Below, in pieces: positions 18,722 through 26,965 of a stretch of DNA of 64,000 nt; position 1 is the first letter of the stretch, and each line of letters opens with the position of its first letter. Under the pieces are notes generated by a model. The model worked only from the letters and a program-made list of their open reading frames with translations, did no database searches and was not told the origin of the DNA. A program made the position numbers and the translations under genes. Source of the DNA: Chitinispirillum alkaliphilum (lineage in GTDB: Bacteria > Fibrobacterota > Chitinivibrionia > Chitinivibrionales > Chitinispirillaceae); assembly GCA_001045525.1 (NCBI GenBank), contig LDWW01000010.1, forward strand, positions 62,001 to 126,000. The letters run 5' to 3'.

Positions 18722-18842
18722 CTATTTTTAATTTAAGCACATTAAGGAATGGGTCGGCCCGGGAACCAGGGCCTGAAGAGATATGATTTTAAGAAATAAA
18801 TCATATCCCCGGGGAAGGATTTTCAGGGAAGAGCTCTGTCAG
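18722..18842 (-). ncRNA. Structured intergenic region; 6S RNA candidate by position
   Basis: The 207 bases between zapA and rny contain no frame but are rich in paired sequence. There is a 10-base stem (18780-18789 with 18798-18807, 8-base loop), an enclosing 6-base helix (18772-18777 with 18822-18827), and a competing GC hairpin (18756-18760 with 18769-18773). From memory, 6S RNA (ssrS) lies between zapA and rny in some other bacterial groups, which is why I propose it. I could not confirm the 6S central bubble by eye. It could instead be a processed leader or attenuator of rny. Ends are approximate. Confidence 0.33.
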
Positions 18843-18855
18843 CAATGATGAAGTT

Positions 18856-19155
18856 TCATGTCTCAAGAATCGATTCAATTTTACGTGTTAAATACGCTAC
18901 TTTTTCCTCACACTCCCTGAGTCTTTTAAGATCTTCTTCATGTCTGGCTTTAACCTCAAACAGCTCTCCGGCAATATTCATCGCAGAAAGAACCGTTAAT
19001 CTCATATTATCCCTTGAAGCGGTATTGCTATGAATTTCCGCTATTTTGGAATTAACATATTCAGCAACTTTTTTGGTTGTCTCTTTATCTACATCCCCGA
19101 TTATGGAGTACTCGACACCTGAAATCACTACACGAACATTGTTTATCGAGTCCAT
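18856..19155 (-). CDS. zapA: Cell division protein ZapA
   Basis: A 99-residue FtsZ-ring stabiliser. The N-terminal half fits the ZapA fold (VRVVISGVEYSIIGDVDKETTKKVAEYVNSKIAEIH, then RLTVLSAMNIAGELFEVK), and the C-terminal 35 residues form a coiled coil. ZapA bundles FtsZ filaments at midcell. It is 46 bases downstream of the ZapB-like coiled-coil gene, the expected pair. Confidence 0.9.
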   Translation of the reverse strand: MDSINNVRVVISGVEYSIIGDVDKETTKKVAEYVNSKIAEIHSNTASRDNMRLTVLSAMNIAGELFEVKARHEEDLKRLRECEEKVAYLTRKIESILET

Positions 19156-19201
19156 AAATCACTCCCAACTATTCCTTGACGGTGTGCCTGAAAAACTATA
19201 A

Positions 19202-19462
19202 TTATACCGTCTCCAATTTCGATATCAGTTCCTGTATTCGTTGTGACGCGGAATTAATTTTATCCTGCTGTTGATCTGCATCACTGCGTACTGACTCTAA
19301 CTGCTGTTTAAGGTCCTGATTCTCAGATTCTAATTCGTATATCCTGTTTCTTGAATGCTCAATCTCATTGGTGAGATTGTTTATCTGCTCTCTGTTTTGA
19401 GCAAGCGATTCAACAAGAACATCAATTTTATTTTCTAATTCTGAAAGAAATTCAATGGACAA
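19202..19462 (-). CDS. zapB: ZapB-like coiled-coil cell division protein
   Basis: An 86-residue protein that is almost entirely coiled coil (ELENKIDVLVESLAQNREQINNLTNEIEHSRN... heptads throughout). Cell-division ZapB proteins look like this, and the adjacent zapA supports the role, but coiled coils carry little family signal. The start is TTG: AAAGGAG lies 5 bases before it and no ATG is suitably placed. A promoter is suggested just upstream. Confidence 0.75.
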   Translation of the reverse strand: MSIEFLSELENKIDVLVESLAQNREQINNLTNEIEHSRNRIYELESENQDLKQQLESVRSDADQQQDKINSASQRIQELISKLETV

Positions 19463-19528
19463 AATAACTCCTTTTGTGAATCTATATGGAAAGTCTGACT
19501 AAAGAATTAAAATAATTTCTCTTATACT

Positions 19529-19558
19529 AATATATACTAAGTACTATAATGATGACAA
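19529..19558 (-). promoter_or_regulatory. Possible promoter of zapB-zapA-rny
   Basis: On the minus strand TTGTCA (19558-19553) and TATATT (19534-19529) are separated by 18 bases in the AT-rich gap between pheT and zapB. If real, the division and RNA-decay genes can be transcribed separately from the upstream translation genes. Confidence 0.4.
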
Positions 19559-19608
19559 CGTAGATGTATCAATTATAGAATTATGGGGCATTTTTTTGGA
19601 AATAATTT

Positions 19609-21999
19609 TTAAATTCTTAGAGTTGCCCCATATTTCATCTTCATATTGGAGATGATCTTTTTGCATATCCGCTCCACTTCCTTATCTGTGAGAGTTTTCT
19701 CTGGTGAACGAAAACTAACTGAAAATGTTACGCTTTTGCGGTCCTCGCCGAGTTTTTCACCCCGGAACAGATCAAAAGGTGTAACATCCTCAACCAGAGG
19801 AGAAACCGAACGTATCTCTTCCTCAACAACAGAAGAGGAAAGTTCCTCGGGCATCACAAAGCTGAAATCCCGCTGAAGTGAAGGGTATTTAGGCAGGGGC
19901 TTATAGCAGGTCAGATGCGCTTTGGCTCTGAGCCATTCTGTTATATCAAGCTCAGCATAGAAAAGCGACGATTTTATATCGAAAAAACTGCAAATTTCCT
20001 TGGAAACTTTCCCTGCAGAACCACTTATTTTAAAGTCTGCTGAAATGAATGATGCATTTTCTCCATAAATTTTCACCGGTGATTCAGCCTTTTGAAAGCT
20101 AAGAGCGCCTATTCTGCAATGAGCTGCAAAAGCTTCAAGTATTCCCTTCAAAATGAAAAAATCACAGGGGCGGGGAGTGTTGTTCCATGATTGTTTCCAG
20201 AAATTGCCCTCAATAACCACAGCCAAAATGTCCCGTTCAACAGGTAGTGATGCAGGGTTTTCTTCTGCTTGATATACCTTACCGATTTCGAAAAGGCAGT
20301 TGTTTTGGTTTTTTCTGTTCAGGTTGTAAGCAACCGTTTCAACCAAACTTGCCACCATAGAGGTGCGCAGCTGAGACATTTCCGGATTCAGTGGGTTTAG
20401 CAGTTTCACAGGGCGCATATCAGGTGCAGTAAGAGCATTTTTCTTTTCGCTGATCATACTGTTAGTGATAATCTCATTAAACCCGTGATAGCTTAATGCA
20501 AAACGCGCCATATCCCGTTTGGATTCTATTACAGATTCTTCCTTTAGAAGGGAAACTGGTGCAGTTTCAGAAACCGGTATATTATCATAACCATACAACC
20601 GGCCAACTTCTTCAATCAAATCGATCTCTTCAACTATATCATGCCTGAAAAGGGGAATGGTACAGAGAATGGAATCATCCTGCTTTGAGCAACTGAACTG
20701 CAGGGATGTGAAATAGGAGATTATCTGATCGGCCGAGATCTCAACACCAAGGATCTGTTTTGCTCTCTTTGGCCTGATTGCGATCTGTTTTTGCTTCAGT
20801 GGCTGAGGGTAGATATCGATTTTTCCTGAATCAACCTTTCCTCCGGAAATTTCCTGAATCAGTGCAGCAGCCGTGTCAAGCGCATCAACAAGACCCTGGT
20901 CAGGATCAACACCCCGTTCGAAACGATAGGAGGAATCCGTTGAGAGTCCCAGACGTTTTGAAGTTTTTCTGACTCCCACAGGATCAAAAAAAGCACACTC
21001 AAGGAACACATTTCGTGTATCGGCACTTATCTCAGAACCGGCTCCACCCATGATTCCGGCAAGGGCGACAGGTCTTTTGCCATCACAGATAAGAAGATCA
21101 CTGTCAAGAAGCTGTCTCTCTATGCCATCGAGTGTGGTGAAAGCAGTGCTTGAACCTGCTGTTGTGATTGTAATTTTCTGATCTTCAATTTTATTGTAAT
21201 CAAAGGCATGCATAGGCTGCCCGTATTCAATCAAAATGTAATTGGTTACATCAACGATGTTGTTTATCGGCCTGATTCCAGCCTGTGTGAGTCTGCGCTG
21301 CATCCAGTCGGGTGAAGGAGCAATTGTCACATCCCTTACAAGTCGTCCCATGTATCTGGGGTTTTTGGAAGGATCTTCAATTTGAACCGAAATTGCCGAA
21401 CCTATGTTAACGGTAGTATCCTCTTTGGGTTTTTTTGCCGTGTTTTTTACCTGTAAACCAAATGATGCTGCTACTTCCCGTGCCACACCCCTTATACTCA
21501 GGCAATCTCCCCGGTCTGGGGTGATCTCGATTTCTATCAACGCATCATCTTCAATATATTTTGAAAGCTCATCGCCAACCTGATAATGCTCAGGCAAAGA
21601 GATGATCCCTTCGCTTTCGTCTGCAAGGCTCAACTCCTCTTCAGAGCAAAGCATTCCGTTTGATTCAATTCCCCGGATTTTTGTTTTCTTGATTGTGAAA
21701 TCACCCAGATTTGTTCCTTCGGTAGCCAGTGCGCCCAACATACCCTCTTTAACGTTGGGAGCTCCGCATACGATCTGATACTGTTTTTCTTCTCCGGCAT
21801 CGACAAGGCATAATGAGAGCTTATCGGCGTTTGGATGTCGAGATACAGAGAGGACCCTTGCTACCTTTACCCCTTGGGGTATAGTGATTGGTGTAACTGA
21901 ATCTACTTCGATTCCTGCACGGGTAAGAGCCTCAGCCACTTCGTTGGGAGAAGCGCTTACATCGACAAAATCTTTAAGCCAACTGTATACTATTTTCAT
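19609..21999 (-). CDS. pheT: Phenylalanyl-tRNA synthetase beta subunit
   Basis: A 796-residue subunit of the heterotetrameric PheRS that charges tRNA-Phe. Domains in order: EMAP-like tRNA-binding OB fold (about 40-150, VARVLSVSRHPNADKLSLCLVDAG), B3/B4 editing domain (about 205-380), B5 domain, catalytic-like core, and a C-terminal anticodon-binding ferredoxin fold (about 700-796, YPSLQRDFSFVMPEELSS). It is full length and follows pheS by 40 bases. Confidence 0.97.
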   Translation of the reverse strand: MKIVYSWLKDFVDVSASPNEVAEALTRAGIEVDSVTPITIPQGVKVARVLSVSRHPNADKLSLCLVDAGEEKQYQIVCGAPNVKEGMLGALATEGTNLGDFTIKKTKIRGIESNGMLCSEEELSLADESEGIISLPEHYQVGDELSKYIEDDALIEIEITPDRGDCLSIRGVAREVAASFGLQVKNTAKKPKEDTTVNIGSAISVQIEDPSKNPRYMGRLVRDVTIAPSPDWMQRRLTQAGIRPINNIVDVTNYILIEYGQPMHAFDYNKIEDQKITITTAGSSTAFTTLDGIERQLLDSDLLICDGKRPVALAGIMGGAGSEISADTRNVFLECAFFDPVGVRKTSKRLGLSTDSSYRFERGVDPDQGLVDALDTAAALIQEISGGKVDSGKIDIYPQPLKQKQIAIRPKRAKQILGVEISADQIISYFTSLQFSCSKQDDSILCTIPLFRHDIVEEIDLIEEVGRLYGYDNIPVSETAPVSLLKEESVIESKRDMARFALSYHGFNEIITNSMISEKKNALTAPDMRPVKLLNPLNPEMSQLRTSMVASLVETVAYNLNRKNQNNCLFEIGKVYQAEENPASLPVERDILAVVIEGNFWKQSWNNTPRPCDFFILKGILEAFAAHCRIGALSFQKAESPVKIYGENASFISADFKISGSAGKVSKEICSFFDIKSSLFYAELDITEWLRAKAHLTCYKPLPKYPSLQRDFSFVMPEELSSSVVEEEIRSVSPLVEDVTPFDLFRGEKLGEDRKSVTFSVSFRSPEKTLTDKEVERICKKIISNMKMKYGATLRI

Positions 22000-22039
22000 G
22001 CTGTACCAGAATTGTTTTGGGTGATTAAAAAGCTGATTA

Positions 22040-23071
22040 TCAGAATTGCTGAAGAAATCTCACATCATTTTCGAAAAACAGGCGGATATCATCAATACCG
22101 AATTTAAGCAGTGCTATGCGCTCTATTCCCATACCGAAAGCGAATCCTGTGTATTTTTCAGGGTCGATCCCTACACTTTTGAAAACATTGGGATGCACCA
22201 TTCCGGCGCCAAGCACCTCAAGCCATCCGCTTTGTTTACAGATACTGCAGCCCTTTCCCTTGCACAGGAAGCACTTTACGTCAATTTCGACGCTTGGTTC
22301 TGTAAAGGGGAAAAAGCTGGGGCGGATTTTGATCTCTGTTTTCTCGTCGAAAAATCTTTTTGAGAAAGCCAGAAGAGTACCTTTAAGATCAGCGAAACTT
22401 ACATCCTTGTCTACATAGAGCCCCTCGACCTGATGAAACAGGCAATAACTGCGTGAGCTGATCTCTTCGTTTCTGTACACTCTGCCGGGCATAATGGAGC
22501 GAATAGGAGGGCTCTGCTGCTCCATAACCCTGATTTGAACAGGTGAAGTATGTGTTCTGAGCAAAACTGATTCATTTACATAGAACGTATCCTGCATGTC
22601 CCGTGCGGGGTGATGCGGGGGAGTGTTGAGTGCTTCGAAGTTATAGTAATCGGTCTCCACCTCCGGTCCATAAGAGATAGAGAATCCCATACTGAGAAAA
22701 ATATCCCTTATCTCATCCCTTATCTGCATCAATGGATGGAGACTGCCATGATGAAACGGGAATCCGGGCAGTCCCGGATCAAAGGATTTATCTGCGGTGG
22801 TTTCAGTTTTGCTCTGCCATGGGGCCTCATCGAATTTGGTTTCGATTTCCGCTCGTAACTGATTGGCTTTAGCGCCCATGAGCTTGCGTTCTTCAGGAGC
22901 CATGCTGCCAAGAGATTTGAGGAGCTGTCTCAAAATACCTTTTTTGCCCAGATATTTGATCCTGAAGTTTTCAGCTGCAGCATCATCCTTTACTGCTTGA
23001 AGGTCCTGAAGAGCGTTCTCCCGTAATGTATCAAGTGATTGCGGTGTATTCAGATTTATCTCCTGGCTCAT
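22040..23071 (-). CDS. pheS: Phenylalanyl-tRNA synthetase alpha subunit
   Basis: The 343-residue catalytic subunit of PheRS. An N-terminal coiled coil (about 1-90) is followed by the class II core with HPLMQIRDEIRDIFLSMGF, FYVNESVLLRTHTSPVQIR, motif 2 RVYRNEEISSRSYCLFHQVEGL, and motif 3 GFAFGMGIERIALLKFGIDDIR. A cysteine-rich insert CFLCKGKGCSICKQSGW before motif 3 is common in bacterial PheS. It lies 10 bases downstream of rplT. Confidence 0.97.
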   Translation of the reverse strand: MSQEINLNTPQSLDTLRENALQDLQAVKDDAAAENFRIKYLGKKGILRQLLKSLGSMAPEERKLMGAKANQLRAEIETKFDEAPWQSKTETTADKSFDPGLPGFPFHHGSLHPLMQIRDEIRDIFLSMGFSISYGPEVETDYYNFEALNTPPHHPARDMQDTFYVNESVLLRTHTSPVQIRVMEQQSPPIRSIMPGRVYRNEEISSRSYCLFHQVEGLYVDKDVSFADLKGTLLAFSKRFFDEKTEIKIRPSFFPFTEPSVEIDVKCFLCKGKGCSICKQSGWLEVLGAGMVHPNVFKSVGIDPEKYTGFAFGMGIERIALLKFGIDDIRLFFENDVRFLQQF

Positions 23072-23081
23072 GACTTTATCC

Positions 23082-23429
23082 TTAGGCCTTTACAGTTTCA
23101 ACGATCTTTGCGAAAGCTTCTGGTTCGTGAAGGGCAAGATGAGCAAGACTTTTACGATTCAGCTCAATCCCTTTTGTCTTCAAATCGTTTATCAGTCTTC
23201 CATAGGTGGTGCCGTTTATCCTAGCAGCGGCGTTTATACGCATAATCCATAGTGCACGGAAGTTGCGTTTCTTTTGTCTTCTGTCTCTGTATGCGTAAAC
23301 ACCAGATCTGTAAACTGCATCTTTTGCTATGGTAATAGAATTTTTCCGCTTTCCAAAATAACCGGAAGCCTGGCTAATAATTTTTTTGCGTCGTGCGCGG
23401 GATGCTACACGGTTTTTAACCCTGGGCAT
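23082..23429 (-). CDS. rplT: Ribosomal protein L20
   Basis: A 115-residue basic 50S protein with the L20 pattern ([63 protein letters not shown]). It binds 23S rRNA during early assembly and, in several bacteria, represses its own operon. Neighbours rpmI and pheS give the universal infC-rpmI-rplT order. Confidence 0.98.
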   Translation of the reverse strand: MPRVKNRVASRARRKKIISQASGYFGKRKNSITIAKDAVYRSGVYAYRDRRQKKRNFRALWIMRINAAARINGTTYGRLINDLKTKGIELNRKSLAHLALHEPEAFAKIVETVKA

Positions 23430-23459
23430 TAGAATTCTCCTTTATTTGTAATTACTGTT

Positions 23460-23654
23460 TTATACACTGATCATTGAACGTACTTTTTTCTCCACATCTT
23501 TTGAAACCAGTGCTGGCTGGCGGAGGTTACGTTTGCGTTTTGTGCTTTTTTTATTGAGAATATGACTCTTAAAAGCCTTTTTTCTCTTAACGTGACCGTT
23601 TGCAGTAAGACTGAAACGTTTTTTCGCCGCTGAGCGACTTTTCATCTTAGGCAT
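23460..23654 (-). CDS. rpmI: Ribosomal protein L35
   Basis: A 64-residue, very basic 50S protein ([31 protein letters not shown]) of the usual length. It sits between infC and rplT, 14 bases after infC. Confidence 0.98.
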   Translation of the reverse strand: MPKMKSRSAAKKRFSLTANGHVKRKKAFKSHILNKKSTKRKRNLRQPALVSKDVEKKVRSMISV

Positions 23655-23668
23655 AATGACTCCCCGTT

Positions 23669-24271
23669 TTATTGGTTGTTTTCCTGTGATTTCTTTTTCT
23701 CAATCTCTATTTTCCGTTTGTACTCTTTTACCTTGGCTTTATCAGGAACATATATGGAGATCATGTTCCGCCCTTCCATTTTTGCCACTGTTTCAAGCTG
23801 TGCGATATCCGAAAGACAGCCGTCCAGACGATCCAGAACCTGCCTTCCAAAATCAAGATGGGCAATTTCTCTGCCTCTGAACACTACTGTGGCCTTAACT
23901 CTGTCACCTTTAAGAATAAATTTCCTGGCATGTTCCATTTTAAAATTGAAATCGTGTTCATCAGTTTTTGGGTGAAATTTCACCTCCTTAAGATGAACTA
24001 CGTGCTGCTTCTTTTTGGCCTCTTTGGCCTTTTTTGATTTTTCATACTTAAATTTCCCGTAATCCATTATACGGCATACAGGGGGAGAAGCAGTAGGTGC
24101 AACTTCGACAAGATCAAGACCAAAGTCCTCTGCTCTGGACAGTGCATCTTCAATGGGCAGTATCCCAAGCGCTTCTCCGTCCGGTGAAATCACCCTGACG
24201 TTTGGCACCCGAATTTCTGTGTTGATACGTGTAGTTTCCTCTCGTCGTTGTGGCATACGAAATCTGTTAAT
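23669..24271 (-). CDS. infC: Translation initiation factor IF-3, AUU start
   Basis: IF-3 binds the 30S subunit and rejects non-canonical start codons. The N-terminal domain ([23 protein letters not shown]) and C-terminal domain ([43 protein letters not shown]) are complete. An ATG at 24256 lies 20 bases from the only ribosome binding site. AGGAGG is followed after 5 bases by ATT at 24271, in frame and five codons upstream (ATT AAC AGA TTT CGT ATG). A rare AUU start is the known self-regulation device of infC: IF-3 discriminates against its own message. That makes the protein about 200 residues. Confidence 0.95.
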   Translation of the reverse strand: MNRFRMPQRREETTRINTEIRVPNVRVISPDGEALGILPIEDALSRAEDFGLDLVEVAPTASPPVCRIMDYGKFKYEKSKKAKEAKKKQHVVHLKEVKFHPKTDEHDFNFKMEHARKFILKGDRVKATVVFRGREIAHLDFGRQVLDRLDGCLSDIAQLETVAKMEGRNMISIYVPDKAKVKEYKRKIEIEKKKSQENNQ

Positions 24272-24295
24272 ACAAACCTCCTGGTTTACTGTTTA

Positions 24296-26200
24296 TTATT
24301 CCTGAAAACCGATTTCAGACTGCCGGATGAGTTCAGAGATGAATTCATCTGCACTAATGGTGCCCAAATCACCTTTAGTGTGGCGTCGAAGTGATACTGT
24401 TCCGGTTTCCTGTTCTTTTTCTCCTGCAATTGCCATGAAAGGGATTTTCTTCAGTTCCGCATCTCGTATCTTATAACCGATCTTCTCATTCCTGTTGTCA
24501 AGCTCAATTCTTATCCCCGCTTTTCTGCCCTTCTCCTTGAGCTCAGTTGCGTAATCCAGATATTTATCTGAAATGGGGAGTACCCTGCACTGGACAGGAG
24601 ATAGCCATACAGGCATATCACCACCGAAGTGCTCAAGCAGTATTCCGATAAATCTCTCCATAGAACCGAGCAGTGCACGGTGTATCATTACCGGCCTTTT
24701 CTTCTCTCCGTCTGCATCTGTGTACTCAAGATCAAATCTCTCAGGCATGCTGAAGTCAAGCTGTATGGTCCCGCACTGCCAGCTGCGCCTGAGTACGTCC
24801 CGTATGTGGAAATCAATTTTGGGCCCGTAAAAAGCTCCGTCTCCGGGATTGAGCTGATAGTCGATATCGCCATCTTCCAGTACATTTTTAAGTGCATTTT
24901 CCGCTTTTTCCCAGATATCCAGTGATCCGATGTAGTTTTCGGGCCTGGTTGAAAGCTCGATTCTGTATTCACTAAAACTAAATGTCTTATAGATCATCAT
25001 TATAAAACCGATAACTTCAGCTATCTGTTCCTCAATCTGATCGGGAAGACAAAATATATGAGCATCATCCTGAGTGAACTGCCTTGCTCTGAAGAGTCCG
25101 TGGAGAACTCCCGCTTTCTCATGGCGGTGAACTAATCCAAACTCGCAATACTTTAGGGGAAATTCCCTGTATGAGTGTGCGGCATTTTTGTATATCAAAA
25201 GTCCACCCGGACAGTTCATCGGCTTAACCGCATGCATCGTCTCATCTATCTGAGTGAAATACATATTTTCTCTGTATTTGTCCCAGTGTCCGCTTCTCCT
25301 CCACAATTCCTCATTTAGTATAACTGGAGTTTTAATCTCCTGATAACCTGCTTTGATATGCTCTTTTCTGACAAAGTCGAGGATGGCGTTATAGATGACC
25401 ATTCCGTTTGGATGCCAGAAAGGAAAACCTACACCCTCCTGATGAAAGGAAAACAGATCCAGTTCCTTGCCTAATTTACGGTGATCCCGTTTTTGAGCTT
25501 CCTCAAGAAGTCTAAGATGCTCATCAAGCATCGATTGTTTAGGAAAGGAGATACCGTAGATGCGCTGAAGCATCGGATTCTTCTCATTTCCACGCCAGTA
25601 AGCCCCTGCTACATTAAGCAATTTGAATGCCTTTATGTAGCCGGTATTGGGAATATGGGGACCACGACACAGATCTGCCCAGTCATTTTGTATATATAAT
25701 GAAACCTCACCTTCAATATCTTCAAGCAACTCAAGCTTATAAGGTTCGTTTTTACTGCGGAACGTCTCACGTGCCTCCTGAATAGAGATCTCTTTGCGCT
25801 TAAGAGGGACTTTCTGGCTGATTATCTCTTTTGCCCTCTTTTCTATCTTCGCAAGGTCCTCAGGAGTGAAGGGGTTTTCCATCTCAAAATCGTAATAAAA
25901 CCCGTTTTCAATAGCCGGACCGATAGCGATTTTTGCATCCGGGAAGAGCTCCTGTACCGCCTGGGCGAGAATATGGGACGAGGAGTGCCAGAATATCTCT
26001 TTTCCCTCAGGGGAATCGAAGGTGATTATCGAAACACGATCATCTTCTTTTAGCGGCGTGGAGAGATCTTTGAGTTCATCATTGATTTTGCAGGCAATAG
26101 CTGCTTTGGCAAGCCGGGGACTGATAGCTTTAGCAATATCCAAGGCTGTACAGTTTTCCTCTGCTTGAAAACTTTTTCCATCAGGTAGTATAATATTCAT
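24296..26200 (-). CDS. thrS: Threonyl-tRNA synthetase
   Basis: A 634-residue class II synthetase. An N-terminal TGS domain (1-60) is followed by the editing domain with the HSSSHILAQAVQELFP zinc/His motif and LCRGPHI, the catalytic core (motif 2 GLVHRHEKAGVLHGLFRARQFTQDDAHIFC, motif 3 PVMIHRALLGSMERFIGILLEHFGG with zinc ligands MNCPGG and HRAL), and an anticodon-binding domain (PVQCRVLPISDKYLDYA). It lies upstream of infC by 24 bases, the standard gene order. Confidence 0.97.
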   Translation of the reverse strand: MNIILPDGKSFQAEENCTALDIAKAISPRLAKAAIACKINDELKDLSTPLKEDDRVSIITFDSPEGKEIFWHSSSHILAQAVQELFPDAKIAIGPAIENGFYYDFEMENPFTPEDLAKIEKRAKEIISQKVPLKRKEISIQEARETFRSKNEPYKLELLEDIEGEVSLYIQNDWADLCRGPHIPNTGYIKAFKLLNVAGAYWRGNEKNPMLQRIYGISFPKQSMLDEHLRLLEEAQKRDHRKLGKELDLFSFHQEGVGFPFWHPNGMVIYNAILDFVRKEHIKAGYQEIKTPVILNEELWRRSGHWDKYRENMYFTQIDETMHAVKPMNCPGGLLIYKNAAHSYREFPLKYCEFGLVHRHEKAGVLHGLFRARQFTQDDAHIFCLPDQIEEQIAEVIGFIMMIYKTFSFSEYRIELSTRPENYIGSLDIWEKAENALKNVLEDGDIDYQLNPGDGAFYGPKIDFHIRDVLRRSWQCGTIQLDFSMPERFDLEYTDADGEKKRPVMIHRALLGSMERFIGILLEHFGGDMPVWLSPVQCRVLPISDKYLDYATELKEKGRKAGIRIELDNRNEKIGYKIRDAELKKIPFMAIAGEKEQETGTVSLRRHTKGDLGTISADEFISELIRQSEIGFQE

Positions 26201-26283
26201 CTTTTACTCTCAAAAGCAAGGGCATTACCCAACATATACTGAGTAAAGCTGTGCTGAAACATTGTTCCTCTGTTTCATTATAT

Positions 26284-26308
26284 ACCACCAGTATTCATAC
26301 TGAGTGGT
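26284..26308 (-). promoter_or_regulatory. Hairpin in the thrS leader
   Basis: Between the tRNA gene and thrS the minus-strand transcript forms an 11-base stem with one bulged base and a 2-base loop (26284-26294 with 26297-26308). It lacks a T-run, so it is not a classical terminator. It may be a processing signal separating tRNA-Val from the thrS mRNA or part of a thrS leader control element. Confidence 0.35.
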
Positions 26309-26352
26309 GCCCCGGGGTAAGAGGTGAACCGAGGAGCATGTCGGAGGATAAA

Positions 26353-26426
26353 TGGGCGTTACTGGATTTGAACCAGTGACCCCTACCATGTCAAGGTAGT
26401 ACTCTAACCAACTGAGCTAAACGCCC
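26353..26426 (-). tRNA. tRNA-Val (GAC)
   Basis: A 74-base cloverleaf on the minus strand. The acceptor stem GGGCGTT pairs with AACGCCC, and A is the discriminator base. The D arm holds AGCTCAGTTGGTTAGAG. The anticodon arm CTACC-TTGACAT-GGTAG gives anticodon GAC. The T arm is CTGGTTCAAATCCAG. The CCA end is not encoded. It lies 150 bases upstream of thrS in the same direction. Confidence 0.95.
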
Positions 26427-26965
26427 TTAATCCTTATTTGTCTCTGATACTAGCAGAAAGGCCACATTAAAACAGATGTTTAATGCAGGTAATGCAATAT
26501 AATTAAATGCGGAAAGGGTGTCAAAATGTTTAAATCATGTGGCATAATATTTCTGAGCTTTGAAAATTTCGCATTGAACCCCAACTAAACCACCAGAGAT
26601 GGTGTAGATACTACAGCCGCAAACAATACCAGTTTGCCATGGCACGTTTTGTTGTATGCAGGAGCGGAGTAAATGAGGGCCCGTGAGTACAACTTCTAAC
26701 AATATAAACTCATGGTCTGTGGAATGTGTAAAACTCAGATGGATGCAATTTGTTCCAGGTACTTCATCCTTCATGATAGATCATCACCCGGATATTTCGT
26801 TTGGAAATATGAACAGATGACCTTAAAACAAGTAAAGTTGAGGAAGCCAATGAAATACACAAGATGCAAATAAGTGAGAAATGTGTCTATGGTGTTAAAA
26901 CGACAAAACCCCGGAGATATCTCCGGGGTTTGTTGGAAATGGGAGATATTCCGGAATAGTTAATA
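26427..26965. other. Gap between the core block and the surface island
   Basis: About 540 bases. They hold the terminator at 26906-26931 and presumably the promoter of tRNA-Val/thrS. A 79-codon minus-strand frame (26535-26774) contains scattered cysteines and hydrophobic stretches but no ribosome binding site or family resemblance that I can see. I do not call it a gene. Confidence 0.5.
26906..26931 (-). terminator. Intrinsic terminator after the Wzc-like gene
   Basis: A perfect palindrome of two 12-base arms (AAACCCCGGAGA / TCTCCGGGGTTT) is followed on the minus strand by TTGTCGTTTTAAC. It lies 35 bases past the stop codon of the tyrosine kinase gene. Confidence 0.88.

Noticed and set aside
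26535-26774. 79-codon minus-strand frame between tRNA-Val and the Wzc-like gene
   Set aside because: No ribosome binding site near the start, no family resemblance and odd composition; treated as non-coding.
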